A DNA stretch of 64,000 nucleotides, taken from NCBI GenBank assembly GCA_903905065.1, contig CAIVEW010000073.1, positions 1-64,000 on the forward strand, written 5' to 3'. Under the pieces are notes generated by a model that ran no database searches, was not told where the DNA came from, and saw only the letters and a program-made list of their open reading frames with translations. Below, in pieces: positions 17,476 to 26,919 of the stretch. Position 1 is the first letter of the stretch. Each line of letters begins with the position of its first letter. Position numbers and translations under genes: made by a program. Source of the stretch: an uncultured Bacteroidota bacterium. GTDB lineage: Bacteria > Bacteroidota > Bacteroidia > Chitinophagales > Chitinophagaceae.

Positions 17476-18924
17476 ATGAATAAAAAGCTACTTTCTTTTT
17501 TATTTTTCACCCTTTTTGTTACCAACATCCGCGCCCAGCGCAGCCTTGGTGTATCCACCGGCGATTTCAGCAGGATCAACAGCATGTACTTGAATCCGGC
17601 TAACCTTGCGGACAGCAGCGAGCTGCTCAGCGTCAACCTTTTTTCTATCAATATCCGGGTTGAAAATAATCTGGGTACATCGGGGATAAACAGTATTTCC
17701 AAATCGCTTAATAACAAAAACAACGATTCTGGTTCTACATCGCCCAGCATATTTACGAATTCCGGCAGAAACAAATTCAGTATGATCTTGCCTGAGCTAA
17801 ATATACATGGCCCCAGTATTGCATTCAGTATCAACAAAAAATATAGTGTGGCCATTACCACCGGAGTTAGGGTCATCAACCAGTTCAGCAATTTCGATCA
17901 GTCGTTATACAACACGATCACGAATACCGCGAGTATTTCGAGCCAGAATTATTCGTTCAACACTCAAAAATTTAACTGGACCGCTCATATGTGGAACGAG
18001 ATCGGGCTTTCGTTCGGCGATGTATTTATCGACGATGGAAAAAATCAGTTGAAGGCGGGCATTACTATCCGTCGCCTCGGTGGCATTGGTTACGTCAGCC
18101 TCAAGGGAAATAACCTGGATCTTAACTACTATTCCGGACCCGATTCCTTTTATGCGACTCATTCCGACCTTGAATTCGCGAGCAATGTGGTTAACGACAG
18201 CTCAGTGGTTTTCAATGGTATCAATGCTTCGAATTTGTTTAGCAGGTTCTTCGGTGCAACAGCCGGCCTGGGTATAGGCGGAGATATCGGTGTGGTTTAT
18301 AAACGCCGGCTGGGACAGGATATCACCGACGACGACGCTCCGCACGACCTGGTTTTTTCTGTATCGGTAACCGATATAGGTGCAATCAAGTACAAAAGGA
18401 ATACAAGCGCTATTATTAACATATCGGGTAACGGCTCCATCACGGGCAATGGATTGTCAAATGCGAATAATGCCACTGCTTTTCAAAACTACATGAAGCA
18501 GCAAGGCTTTACCATAGACACATCCTCGGCAGCCGCTAAAGTCCATCTGCCCACAGCCCTTATTTTAAGCGCTGACTACCAGATCTATCAGCGATTTTAT
18601 GTTAATGTTCTCTTCCTTGCAAATCTCGCTAACAGGCAGAATTTCGGTAATTCGTATTACGACCAGCTTACGATTACTCCTCGGTATGATTTTCGCCTGC
18701 TGAGCGTGGCGCTGCCCATCACTTATAGTGCACTTGCGCACGATATGAAAGTCGGATTTGGCTTCCGGTTCAGTGGTTTTTTCTTCGGCAGCGATGATGT
18801 GATGGCCGCATTCACCAATCACCAGTATGGGGCCGGTTTTTATGTAGGGGCCTATGTGCCCATAAAAGCGCGCAAAAAGGGGAGACTCGAAGATTATGAT
18901 CACTGGGAACGAACCGTGCCATAG
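17476..18924 (+). CDS. DUF5723-type outer membrane protein 1
   Basis: A 482-residue exported protein from ATG 17476 (an upstream TTG in frame gives no sensible signal peptide). The signal peptide ends near NIRAQ. The mature part starts with the 'Ser/Asn-x-Met-x-Leu-Asn-Pro-Ala' pattern (NSMYLNPANLAD) and continues in beta-strands and glycine turns to the end (GAGFYVGAYVPIK), which fits a beta-barrel of the DUF5723 kind. The next gene is a clear paralogue with the same blocks in the same order (VINQFSNFDQSLYNTITN, IRRLGGIGYVSLKG). Function unknown; in this phylum such proteins accompany envelope and secretion genes. Confidence 0.75.
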   Translation: MNKKLLSFLFFTLFVTNIRAQRSLGVSTGDFSRINSMYLNPANLADSSELLSVNLFSINIRVENNLGTSGINSISKSLNNKNNDSGSTSPSIFTNSGRNKFSMILPELNIHGPSIAFSINKKYSVAITTGVRVINQFSNFDQSLYNTITNTASISSQNYSFNTQKFNWTAHMWNEIGLSFGDVFIDDGKNQLKAGITIRRLGGIGYVSLKGNNLDLNYYSGPDSFYATHSDLEFASNVVNDSSVVFNGINASNLFSRFFGATAGLGIGGDIGVVYKRRLGQDITDDDAPHDLVFSVSVTDIGAIKYKRNTSAIINISGNGSITGNGLSNANNATAFQNYMKQQGFTIDTSSAAAKVHLPTALILSADYQIYQRFYVNVLFLANLANRQNFGNSYYDQLTITPRYDFRLLSVALPITYSALAHDMKVGFGFRFSGFFFGSDDVMAAFTNHQYGAGFYVGAYVPIKARKKGRLEDYDHWERTVP

Positions 18925-19030
18925 CGCCTATATAAGATTATGTCTGAACCGACTATTTTTCGCGAATTATAACATTTTTACAACTTTATTGTTACTTTAG
19001 TGCCGCACATTATTTAAACATGTTATATAC

Positions 19031-20623
19031 ATGAGGAACTTTTATTATAAATTGCCCTTAGTTGCAGGCTTATTAAGTTTACTTTCCGTCAAGGCGTTTG
19101 CGCAATTTAACTTTGCGACAGCCAACAGTAACTGGAGTGGTACGGAAGGCCTGTACCTCAATCCTGCGGTCATAGCCGATAGCCGCGAACGCTTTACGAT
19201 CGATATCATTGGTATTAACGCCGGGGTAGATAACAACCTGGGCAGCCTTAAGAGTGGGATCATTAACACGATAAACAATAGCGGAAATACCAACAACATA
19301 TTTGACTACACGGGCAATAGCTCATTCAGCGTATTGGCTCCATATGCAAAGGTCAACGGCCCCGGCTGTATGATCAGCATCAACCACAAGCATAGTATAG
19401 CGCTTACAACTGCCGTAAGGGGCATGAACCAGTTCAGCAACTTTGATCAGTCGCTGTACCAAACAATAACTAACCCGGCTTATTTGCCTGCAACAAGCAC
19501 AAACTATACGTCCAGGAATTACAATTATACCGCGCAGATATGGAGCGAAGTGGGTGTTTCTTATGGCGGCGTAGTACTTGATAAGCCTCATCACGAAGTG
19601 CGCATAGGTGCTACAATTCGTTATCTCGGTGGCATCGGCTATGTAGGCCTGAAGGGCCAAAACCTGAATGTGCAATACAAAGCCAACAACGATACGGTTT
19701 ATGCGTACAACTCAGATGTAGAGTATGCAAGTAACCTCTTTGGTGCGAAAAGTGCGTTGCTGAATGGGTTTGGCAATAACAATATATTCAGCCAGATATT
19801 TGGCCAGAAAGACGGCGGCGGAGTTGGTGCTGATTTTGGCGTCATGTATGACTATATCTCCGACGAAAGGCGCGAGGTATATGAAATGGACGGCGAGCCA
19901 AACCGCGTGGACCGCTCTAAGAACCTCTATAAACTGCGCATCTCTGCTTCGGTATTGGACCTCGGCGCAATTACTTACAAAGCGAATAACAACGCCAATC
20001 TGGAAGCTACCGGCAACGGCTACCTTACCGGTTCTGGCCTGTCGAACAGCGCAGGCAATTATACCGATTTCCGGAACTATCTGCAGGCGCACGGTTTCAA
20101 CGGCGACACCACAAGCAAGAATACCAGGGTGGGCATGCCTACCCGTTTATTGTTCAGCGCAGACTACAGCATATGGAAACAGTTCTATGTGAATGCGGCC
20201 TATGTGGTAAACATTGCTAACCGCAATAATTTCGGCAACTCATTCTACAATCAGATAACAGTAACGCCACGCTATGATACAAGGCTTATCAGCGTTGGCC
20301 TTCCTATCACCTACAGCATGCTCAGCAACAGCATGAAGATGGGCCTAGGCTTCCGTATCTCTGGTTTCTTTGCCGGTAGCGACGACCTGCTGGGCCTGGT
20401 TGCAGGCCATCAGTATGGGGCTAATGTTTATGTCGGCGGATCTATTCCTTTTTACAAGCTCAGGCTGCATGATCGTGATGGCGACCATATCTCAGACCGC
20501 AGGGACCGTTGCCCCGATGAACCGGGCGACTGGGAAAATCACGGCTGCCCCTTCAAAAGCAAGGATGGCATGAAGGATAAGGATGAGAAAGAAAAGTCGA
20601 ACGACGATAAAACTGAAAATTAA
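19031..20623 (+). CDS. DUF5723-type outer membrane protein 2 with calcium-repeat tail
   Basis: A 530-residue paralogue of the preceding gene: signal peptide ending near VKAFAQ, the block EGLYLNPAVIADSRERF, GMNQFSNFDQSLYQTI, and RYLGGIGYVGLKGQN. Unlike its neighbour it carries an added C-terminal tail. HDRDGDHISDRRDRCPDEPG has the Asp spacing and Cys of a thrombospondin type 3/OmpA-linked calcium-binding repeat, followed by about 30 mostly charged Lys/Asp/Glu residues. The tail should lie in the periplasm and could bind calcium or bridge to another layer; this is inference. It ends 22 nt before a hairpin repeat. Confidence 0.75.
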   Translation: MRNFYYKLPLVAGLLSLLSVKAFAQFNFATANSNWSGTEGLYLNPAVIADSRERFTIDIIGINAGVDNNLGSLKSGIINTINNSGNTNNIFDYTGNSSFSVLAPYAKVNGPGCMISINHKHSIALTTAVRGMNQFSNFDQSLYQTITNPAYLPATSTNYTSRNYNYTAQIWSEVGVSYGGVVLDKPHHEVRIGATIRYLGGIGYVGLKGQNLNVQYKANNDTVYAYNSDVEYASNLFGAKSALLNGFGNNNIFSQIFGQKDGGGVGADFGVMYDYISDERREVYEMDGEPNRVDRSKNLYKLRISASVLDLGAITYKANNNANLEATGNGYLTGSGLSNSAGNYTDFRNYLQAHGFNGDTTSKNTRVGMPTRLLFSADYSIWKQFYVNAAYVVNIANRNNFGNSFYNQITVTPRYDTRLISVGLPITYSMLSNSMKMGLGFRISGFFAGSDDLLGLVAGHQYGANVYVGGSIPFYKLRLHDRDGDHISDRRDRCPDEPGDWENHGCPFKSKDGMKDKDEKEKSNDDKTEN

Positions 20624-20645
20624 TTTAGTTGGAAGGTAATATTAT

Positions 20646-20673
20646 GTAGAGACGGCATGTATGCCGTCTCTAC
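20646..20673. repeat. hairpin repeat GTAGAGACGGCAT, copy 2
   Basis: A perfect 13-bp inverted repeat, GTAGAGACGGCAT, with a 2-nt centre, between the convergent DUF5723 and TonB receptor genes. It shares the TAGAGACG edge with the hairpin at 14228-14251. It could serve as a terminator-like barrier, but there is no T-run. Confidence 0.7.
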
Positions 20674-20686
20674 TCATTTCGCTATT

Positions 20687-22846
20687 CTAAAACTGTGCTC
20701 CAAGACCTACATAGATACTCCTGCCCGTAGCCGGTATTATGCCCGGCCCGGGATATTCTGAAGTACGCAGCGTGAAATATTTTTCATCTGTAAGATTGTT
20801 CACGCCGCAACTGATTTTGTACTTGTGCCATTTGTAAGCAGCCGAAATATCAAGTAACCAATAGGAGGGTAATAGGCCAATTTCGGCGGAAGGATCAGAG
20901 ATAGCATTGGTTGCATCACCAAATGATTTGCTTTCGTAGGAATATTGAGCGTTGAAGTCAAATCCTTTTATCCAGTAGCTGAGTCCCACCCTGTCTATAT
21001 TGTGCGGCGCATATTCTACCTGGTTGCCTTTATAGGCGCCGGCCGTATAAACAGCGTTTACATAAGCGAAGGAATTATAAACACTCAGCCTTCCGGCATG
21101 TGCCATCGGGAACAACAGATCGCTGATATTCAACTCTGCATAAGTTTCCAGGCCGGTATGAGTGCTCGCACCGGTATTCGTCACTAAGAAGCCGCTGCCA
21201 CTGGCAACAGTGCCTACCCCATTATAATTGTTAAGATAGAATGCGCTCACATCAAAATTGAGTGTGTTTTTGATAGCTCCGCGTATGCCAAGATCTGCGT
21301 TGTTAGCTTTCGAATCTTTTAAGTTAGGATCAACCCTGGCTGTAGATCCAAACGGTGTGAGGTCGGAATAGGTAACGGGTTTGTACGATTGGCTGAAGTT
21401 TCCGTAAGCATTTATTTTCTTTGAAAAAGCGTATTGCAGCCCGATCCCGCCAAGGGCAAATGTGCGCGTATTTTTTTGATTGTTGATATCCAGGGTTGGC
21501 ATAGTTCCGTTTGTGTCAGCGCCATTTTCGGCATATCCGTAAGCTGTATTCGAAAGATATTCAAGGCGGAAACCCGGTGTAACACTGAGATTTTTGCTAA
21601 TGTGAAAAATGTTCTCCGCAAACAGCGAAAAGTTGTTCGTCCTGAAGTTCATGGCAGTTTCATACGCCCCGTATTGGTGGAGATCAAAGTCACTGCCTGT
21701 AGAGCCAACACCGCCCTCATATCGACGCATCAGTGAAAACGACTGGCGCATCCCAAACGAAAGTGTTTGCTCGCTGCCGCCTATTTGGTAATTGGTGAGT
21801 ATACGCAGTTCATTCGTTACATTGTTGAAGAACTCTTTTTCCAGCTCCCGGCTGCGACCTATGCTGTCCGGCAGAAAATTTGGGTACCAGCTGTCTTCAT
21901 TTTGCCAAATAAGGTCTCTTTGGCTGAATTGGTACGAAGAAATAAACCCGAGCGAAGTTTTGTCCGATATTTTATACTGAATGTTCGCAGTAACTATATT
22001 CCACGGGCTCTGCAGCCAATTGCGTGCTCGCAACGAAAGCTGTGGGTTCTGTTGAAATTCTGAATCGTTAAGGCCGCCGGGCATATGTATCCGGTTTCGA
22101 AGCAAAGTATAATCCAACGATATTTTCAGGTTAGGAGATGCGTTATAGGTTGCTTTTCCGTAGCCGGAAACCTGCTGCTGATCTGAGTTTGCACGCCATC
22201 CATCCATTGTGCGGTATTGTGCGAATGCGAAGTACTGCCATTTCCCCACTGTACCTCCTGCGGAGGTATATACATTATACAGTCCAAAACTGCCGGCTGT
22301 TTGCGAAACGTTCAGTTGGATGGGCTTTTCCGGTGCGTCCTTCAAAATATAATTCACCAGCCCACCTAGTTGGGGCCCAAACTGCAGCCCTGCTGCGCCC
22401 CGCAAAAACTGTATGCTGCTCACCGCTTCCATCGGTGGCAGGTAATAAGCTTCGTTGTAACCAAAGATGTCTGCAGAAATGTTGTAGCCGTTCTGGCGGG
22501 TATTCATTTCAATCGACTGGTAAGGATTTACGCCCCTGAACCCGATGCCGTTGGCTGTAAAACCACCGGCTTCAGTTTCAATAATATTTACACCCGGTAT
22601 CCGGCCTATGATCTGGCGGGTATTATTAATCGCCTTATTAGCCGAAAGGCTGTCCACCGTTAAAACTTCATTTTTCTTACCCGAAAAAATGACCTGCCCC
22701 GAGTAGTTATTGATATGGCCAATGCCATTCATGGTTTTGAAGCCATTTACCTGTATCCCTCCCAGGGATATGGTGTCACTTTTTTGAGCGCGGGAAATAA
22801 TGCTTGCGGATAAACAAAAAAACACTAGGAATATAAATCGGATCAT
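20687..22846 (-). CDS. TonB-dependent outer membrane receptor
   Basis: A 719-residue receptor from ATG 22846, which begins a clean signal peptide (MIRFIFLVFFCLSASIISRAQ); an upstream ATG adds 15 residues that spoil it. The plug domain (about 45-170) includes IIGRIPGVNIIETEAGGF, GIGFRGVNPYQSIEMN and FLRGAAGLQFGPQLGGLVNY. The barrel follows and ends in ISCGVNNLTDEKYFTLR..GRSIYVGLGAQF, with a terminal aromatic residue. The plug is closest in style to FecA-like ferric-siderophore or citrate receptors. No FecR/sigma pair or carboxypeptidase-like domain is present, so it is not a SusC protein. Substrate, probably an iron chelate, is inferred. Confidence 0.9.
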   Translation of the reverse strand: MIRFIFLVFFCLSASIISRAQKSDTISLGGIQVNGFKTMNGIGHINNYSGQVIFSGKKNEVLTVDSLSANKAINNTRQIIGRIPGVNIIETEAGGFTANGIGFRGVNPYQSIEMNTRQNGYNISADIFGYNEAYYLPPMEAVSSIQFLRGAAGLQFGPQLGGLVNYILKDAPEKPIQLNVSQTAGSFGLYNVYTSAGGTVGKWQYFAFAQYRTMDGWRANSDQQQVSGYGKATYNASPNLKISLDYTLLRNRIHMPGGLNDSEFQQNPQLSLRARNWLQSPWNIVTANIQYKISDKTSLGFISSYQFSQRDLIWQNEDSWYPNFLPDSIGRSRELEKEFFNNVTNELRILTNYQIGGSEQTLSFGMRQSFSLMRRYEGGVGSTGSDFDLHQYGAYETAMNFRTNNFSLFAENIFHISKNLSVTPGFRLEYLSNTAYGYAENGADTNGTMPTLDINNQKNTRTFALGGIGLQYAFSKKINAYGNFSQSYKPVTYSDLTPFGSTARVDPNLKDSKANNADLGIRGAIKNTLNFDVSAFYLNNYNGVGTVASGSGFLVTNTGASTHTGLETYAELNISDLLFPMAHAGRLSVYNSFAYVNAVYTAGAYKGNQVEYAPHNIDRVGLSYWIKGFDFNAQYSYESKSFGDATNAISDPSAEIGLLPSYWLLDISAAYKWHKYKISCGVNNLTDEKYFTLRTSEYPGPGIIPATGRSIYVGLGAQF

Positions 22847-22980
22847 GGTCGCAGTTTTTAGGTGCAAAGAAATGCACAACTCGTCCGGCATGATTTCAGA
22901 AAATGGAATAGTTGTTTATGAAAACGGGAAGAATAAAATACTGGATATATAAAAGAGATAACAGGCAAACAAAACTGTGC

Positions 22981-23097
22981 TTAAAAGAACACGATCTTTA
23001 CAGATCCCAGCAAAATAGTAACAAGTATAACCCCCACTAATATGTAAGTGGTTGTATCTTCGTTGCTCATTATTTTATGAATAACCCTGGTAATCAT
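22981..23097 (-). CDS. small single-pass membrane protein candidate
   Basis: A 38-codon frame in the otherwise empty 22847-23223 gap. It encodes a short polar N-terminus, then a hydrophobic helix (YILVGVILVTILLG) and ends SVKIVFF. An internal ATG at 23070 would give 29 residues. A TATTTTCG element (23102-23109, minus) lies 4 nt before the longer start. No family was recognised. Its reality rests on the clean membrane segment, the promoter-like element and the lack of any other gene here. Confidence 0.4.
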   Translation of the reverse strand: MITRVIHKIMSNEDTTTYILVGVILVTILLGSVKIVFF

Positions 23098-23223
23098 AAA
23101 ACGAAAATAAAAACGTTTTCTCAATTATCCAAGATAATAGCTGATAATTAATCAATTACGCTGCAATATTATGTTGCATGCAAAGGATGTAGGTACACCC
23201 ATTCGACCTATTAGGCGAACCAA

Positions 23224-26200
23224 TTACACATCATCAATTTCTACATCTACATCATCTCTGATGAGTTCATACCGCTTGGCAAAGTTGCACCAGTGGCATG
23301 TTTCCTTACCACAGCCCCGGTCAAATTCGTGGTTCATGATCCTGCTATAGGTGTCTTTTATTTGACCGCGTACTATTTCTTCGTCTTGCGGGAACACCGG
23401 CACCACGATCTGTTTATACTCGCCGTTTTTATTCTTCTGCACAAAATCGAACATACCAATGTTCACCTTCCAGCTTTTCTCCTCATAGTTTTCCAGCAGC
23501 AGTTTATAGAACACCATCTGCCGCCAATAGTCTCCGCCAAGTGGTTCTTTCTCATTTGGTGGCGCTGTCATTGGCGTGGCCGATTTGTCCGGGTCGCCCG
23601 TTTTATAATCCACCACTTTGCAACTATTTCCGCTTATTTCTATCTTATCTATTTTCCCGGTCACCGGCACGCCATCCAGTATGTACCGGGGCACTTTGAA
23701 CTCTATCTCCACGTCCCTGGAGAAGGTATTTACGTAATGATCATAGTATTCAGACAGCAACGTATGCCCCTGTTCCTTTCGCCGGTCAAACTGAACGGTG
23801 GTAAATGAAGAAGCTTCGGCAAACATGGCAGAATTGAAAGCCCCCAGCAAATGATCTTTGTCGGGGAATTCGCCGTTCTTTTCTTTCATATCGCGGAACA
23901 AACGCTCCAGGGCGTAGTGAACTGCGCTCCCGAAAGCCAGCGCATCATTTTTTTGAAAGGGAACTTTCAGTATGGTTTCATAATAAAAGGCCAGCGGGCA
24001 ATGCAGGAATTTAGAAAGAGCCGTATAGCTCATAATGAACTGCTGCAGCACACGCTCTATCCATGCCGCATTAGCCATTTTTATGCGCACTTCTGGCACG
24101 GGTTGCAGCGCCCATCCTATGTGGCTCACCACTTCTCCGGTAGTCACCGCCTGCTGTTCTCGCTCTTCAACACTGCTTATCTCGTCTATGAATGCCGATG
24201 TTTCCAGTGCTTTACCCGCATTGTCATTTAGCGCGTACGAAATCTGCAGGTGCTTTTTGGCCCGGGTAAGCGCCACATAAAACAAGCGCCTTGCCACTTC
24301 CACTTTATAGCTTTTCTCCGCATCCTCATCGGTGGCCGTTATGTTGTCCGGCATTCGGTATTCATTGCCCCCGCCCCGCTTGCCTTCCCAGAAATTTTTG
24401 GTACAGCCTATCAGGAATACATACTCAAATTCATTTCCCTTCGCGCTATGTGTGGTATAAAAATGAACGCCGTTCTCATTCTGCGTGACCCGCTGGAAGG
24501 GGACGGAAATATGCTCATCATTCATCCGTTCCACCATCTTCAGCAGCTCGGCAGGTTTTATTTTTTGGTTTCGTGCGTAGGTCTCTTTAATGAATTCGAA
24601 GAAGGTATACAGCGCCTGTATATGCCGCACATGGTCTGTGGTTCTTACCAGGTGGGCTACTATGCCGCTCTCGTGCACTATTTTTTCAATTAGTAGTGGT
24701 AAAGGCAGACTCAGCTGCTGCCGCTCCCAGTTGTCCAGGTTGTGACCCAGCCGTTGCAATGCCTTGGCCGACCGTAGTTCCAGCGACTCCAGCAGCAGGG
24801 GGTTTGATAACAGCAGCCGCCACTTTATTGGTCCCTTTTCTTTTCTGCTGCCGCTTATGTGCAGAGAAAGCAAGGCTATATCGGTCGGCTCAATGCCATA
24901 ATAAGGGGCGTGCATTATCTCAAACAGTATCGCTTCGCCCTCAAATGATTTTTTGCGCTCTTCATCCAGGTAGCGGAGCACATTGAGTATTTGCTCCGTG
25001 AGTGGCAGTTCCAGCACATTCTCCGGCCTTTTTATGTTGTAGGGTATGCCTTTGCGCTCCATAAGCGCTATGATGTTCTCCGCCTGTTTGTGCTGTGCAT
25101 AAAGTATAGCCACTTCACTAAGGGGCTTACCTTCCTTTTGCATTTGTTCTATCTGCAGCACCAGCGCTGCTTCCTCCTGCAGCACATTATTATACACCTT
25201 CACTACCGGGTGCACGCTTTCCTTGCCCTCCGCAAAGCGTGGTGCCGAAGAGACAATGTTCTTATCCAGTACCAGTTCGGTGAGCTGGTTCACGAGCCGC
25301 TTCTTGTTATTCTGTATCGCCGCCATTGCCTTATCCAGTATGGGCTGCGACGAGCGGTAATTGTGTGGCAGCACTACAATTTTTATATGCTCTTTATAGC
25401 GCTCATAAAACTCTACAATGTTGCGTATCCGTGCCCCCTGGAACTCGTAGATGCTCTGGTCGTCGTCACCCACCACAAAAATGTTCGGGTCGTCCCAGTA
25501 AGAGCAGAGATAATTGATGAGCTCATTCTGCGCACCGTTGGTGTCCTGGAATTCATCTGCCAGTATGAATTGGTAGCGCTCCTGGTAGCTTTGGAGCAAT
25601 GCCGGATTGTTCTTAAATGCGTCCAGCACCCATATGATCATGTCATTGAAATCATAACGTCCGGCCTCCTTCATCATTCCCTGGTAGGTATCAAACAAAA
25701 GCGCTGCTGCCCGCGTGGCTTCCATTTTTCGGATCTCTTCTTCCAGCAGTTTATCTTTCAGGTCGCCCTTTTTATAGCCTTTTCCATTTCGCTGGTATAT
25801 ATATTCTTCCCTCGCCGGCAGACTTTCAATGTACTCATCGATCGAGGCAGATACAAACTCAGGTGCCAGGTGCTCACGCTTCATTACTTCAAACAACCGG
25901 TTCAGTTTTCCCGCGTCGAAGTATATGTTGCCGCTCAGTTTCCGCAGCGAATGCCCCTGTGGCAGTTCTTCCAGCATTTTATAAAGCAGCTCTGTCCGCT
26001 CCAGGTCACTGATGGGCTGCAGTGTCCGCTGGCTGAAATATTCACTGTTGTTCTGGATGATATTATTGCAAAAAGCGTGAAACGTGTAGATATTCACCTT
26101 GTGTGCTGCCGGCCCGGTTATCTGCACCAGCCTGCGCCGCATTGCATTTGTAGCTTCATCGGTATAGGTGAGGCAGAGTATTTCGTGTGGCTGCACTTGC

Positions 26201-26367
26201 GCCTCGCTCAATAATAAGTTGGCAATGCGCATAGACAGCACTTCGGTTTTCCCGGTGCCTGGCCCTGCTATTACCATCACCGCGCCAAAGATCGTGTCTA
26301 CAGCTTCTTTTTGCTTGTCATTTAACGTATTATACCGTTCTTTAAAAAGGTCTTCGTTGATGTCCAT
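23224..26367 (-). CDS. UvrD-type helicase fused to RecB-like Fe-S nuclease
   Basis: A 1047-residue protein. Residues 1-700 are a superfamily 1A helicase: Walker A VIAGPGTGKTEVLSMRI, LTYTDEATNAMRRR, LADEFQDTN, VGDDDQSIYEFQGA, HSAKGNEFEYVF and VALTRAKK. The last 250 residues are a PD-(D/E)xK exonuclease with KIDKIE and VVDYKTGD as catalytic acidic and Lys residues. A Cys in FLHCPLAFYYE plus three near the end (GCGKETCHWC) match the four-Cys iron-sulfur staple of AddB/RecB-type nucleases. It should process DNA ends or damaged DNA, similar to AddAB but as one polypeptide. No second subunit gene is next to it. Confidence 0.9.
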   Translation of the reverse strand: MDINEDLFKERYNTLNDKQKEAVDTIFGAVMVIAGPGTGKTEVLSMRIANLLLSEAQVQPHEILCLTYTDEATNAMRRRLVQITGPAAHKVNIYTFHAFCNNIIQNNSEYFSQRTLQPISDLERTELLYKMLEELPQGHSLRKLSGNIYFDAGKLNRLFEVMKREHLAPEFVSASIDEYIESLPAREEYIYQRNGKGYKKGDLKDKLLEEEIRKMEATRAAALLFDTYQGMMKEAGRYDFNDMIIWVLDAFKNNPALLQSYQERYQFILADEFQDTNGAQNELINYLCSYWDDPNIFVVGDDDQSIYEFQGARIRNIVEFYERYKEHIKIVVLPHNYRSSQPILDKAMAAIQNNKKRLVNQLTELVLDKNIVSSAPRFAEGKESVHPVVKVYNNVLQEEAALVLQIEQMQKEGKPLSEVAILYAQHKQAENIIALMERKGIPYNIKRPENVLELPLTEQILNVLRYLDEERKKSFEGEAILFEIMHAPYYGIEPTDIALLSLHISGSRKEKGPIKWRLLLSNPLLLESLELRSAKALQRLGHNLDNWERQQLSLPLPLLIEKIVHESGIVAHLVRTTDHVRHIQALYTFFEFIKETYARNQKIKPAELLKMVERMNDEHISVPFQRVTQNENGVHFYTTHSAKGNEFEYVFLIGCTKNFWEGKRGGGNEYRMPDNITATDEDAEKSYKVEVARRLFYVALTRAKKHLQISYALNDNAGKALETSAFIDEISSVEEREQQAVTTGEVVSHIGWALQPVPEVRIKMANAAWIERVLQQFIMSYTALSKFLHCPLAFYYETILKVPFQKNDALAFGSAVHYALERLFRDMKEKNGEFPDKDHLLGAFNSAMFAEASSFTTVQFDRRKEQGHTLLSEYYDHYVNTFSRDVEIEFKVPRYILDGVPVTGKIDKIEISGNSCKVVDYKTGDPDKSATPMTAPPNEKEPLGGDYWRQMVFYKLLLENYEEKSWKVNIGMFDFVQKNKNGEYKQIVVPVFPQDEEIVRGQIKDTYSRIMNHEFDRGCGKETCHWCNFAKRYELIRDDVDVEIDDV

Positions 26368-26451
26368 TATCCGGTTTTGTGATTAATGAAGTTACGCAAT
26401 GAAGACGATTTTAACCCGGTGCCGTTTTCGATCATTAAAAAACCGTAAACA

Positions 26452-26835
26452 TTAAACCGACTGCAAAAGGTAGGTGACCAATGCTATGCTTATTAATAGT
26501 ATCAGCACAGTCAGTGTAGTAATGAGCATCGAAGTCGATTTGTAGCTATTGTCGTCAAGTTGCTTTTTGATACGCAGATACCTGGAATAAGATAGTGCCG
26601 TTGTAACAGCCCCTACGCCAACAAGCAGAATACCAATAAATGAAGAATAACCATGTTGATGAATAACTACATCCTTGCCCAGCAATAGTGCAATTTGTTT
26701 TATAAACAACGTAAATTTTACAACCACAAACCCGAAGGCCATGATCCCTATGCTGGTTCTTATCCAAGCCAGGAAAGTACGTTCATTCGCGAGATGGTCG
26801 CTGACCTTCCCGTTCTCCGGCTTATCTGAGTCCAT
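26452..26835 (-). CDS. DUF202 membrane protein
   Basis: A 127-residue inner-membrane protein of the DUF202/YidH family. The family motif LANERTFLAWIRTS is at residues 14-27, followed by three membrane helices (about 30-50, 66-84 and 103-124). The biochemical role of the family is unknown. It lies 84 nt downstream of the rhodanese-thioredoxin gene on the same strand and could be a last, loosely attached member of the sulfur-handling operon. Confidence 0.85.
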   Translation of the reverse strand: MDSDKPENGKVSDHLANERTFLAWIRTSIGIMAFGFVVVKFTLFIKQIALLLGKDVVIHQHGYSSFIGILLVGVGAVTTALSYSRYLRIKKQLDDNSYKSTSMLITTLTVLILLISIALVTYLLQSV

Positions 26836-26919
26836 ACCGTGATTTTATTTAGCGATATTGATGCTGCGAGGCATAATTGAATAAAGCAATAAAATTTATG
26901 CCGCCGCAAAATGTCGCCG

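Noticed and set aside
24991-26214. 407-codon plus-strand frame opposite the helicase
   Set aside because: Composition rich in Cys/His/Arg/Leu as expected from an antisense shadow; the minus strand encodes all helicase motifs.
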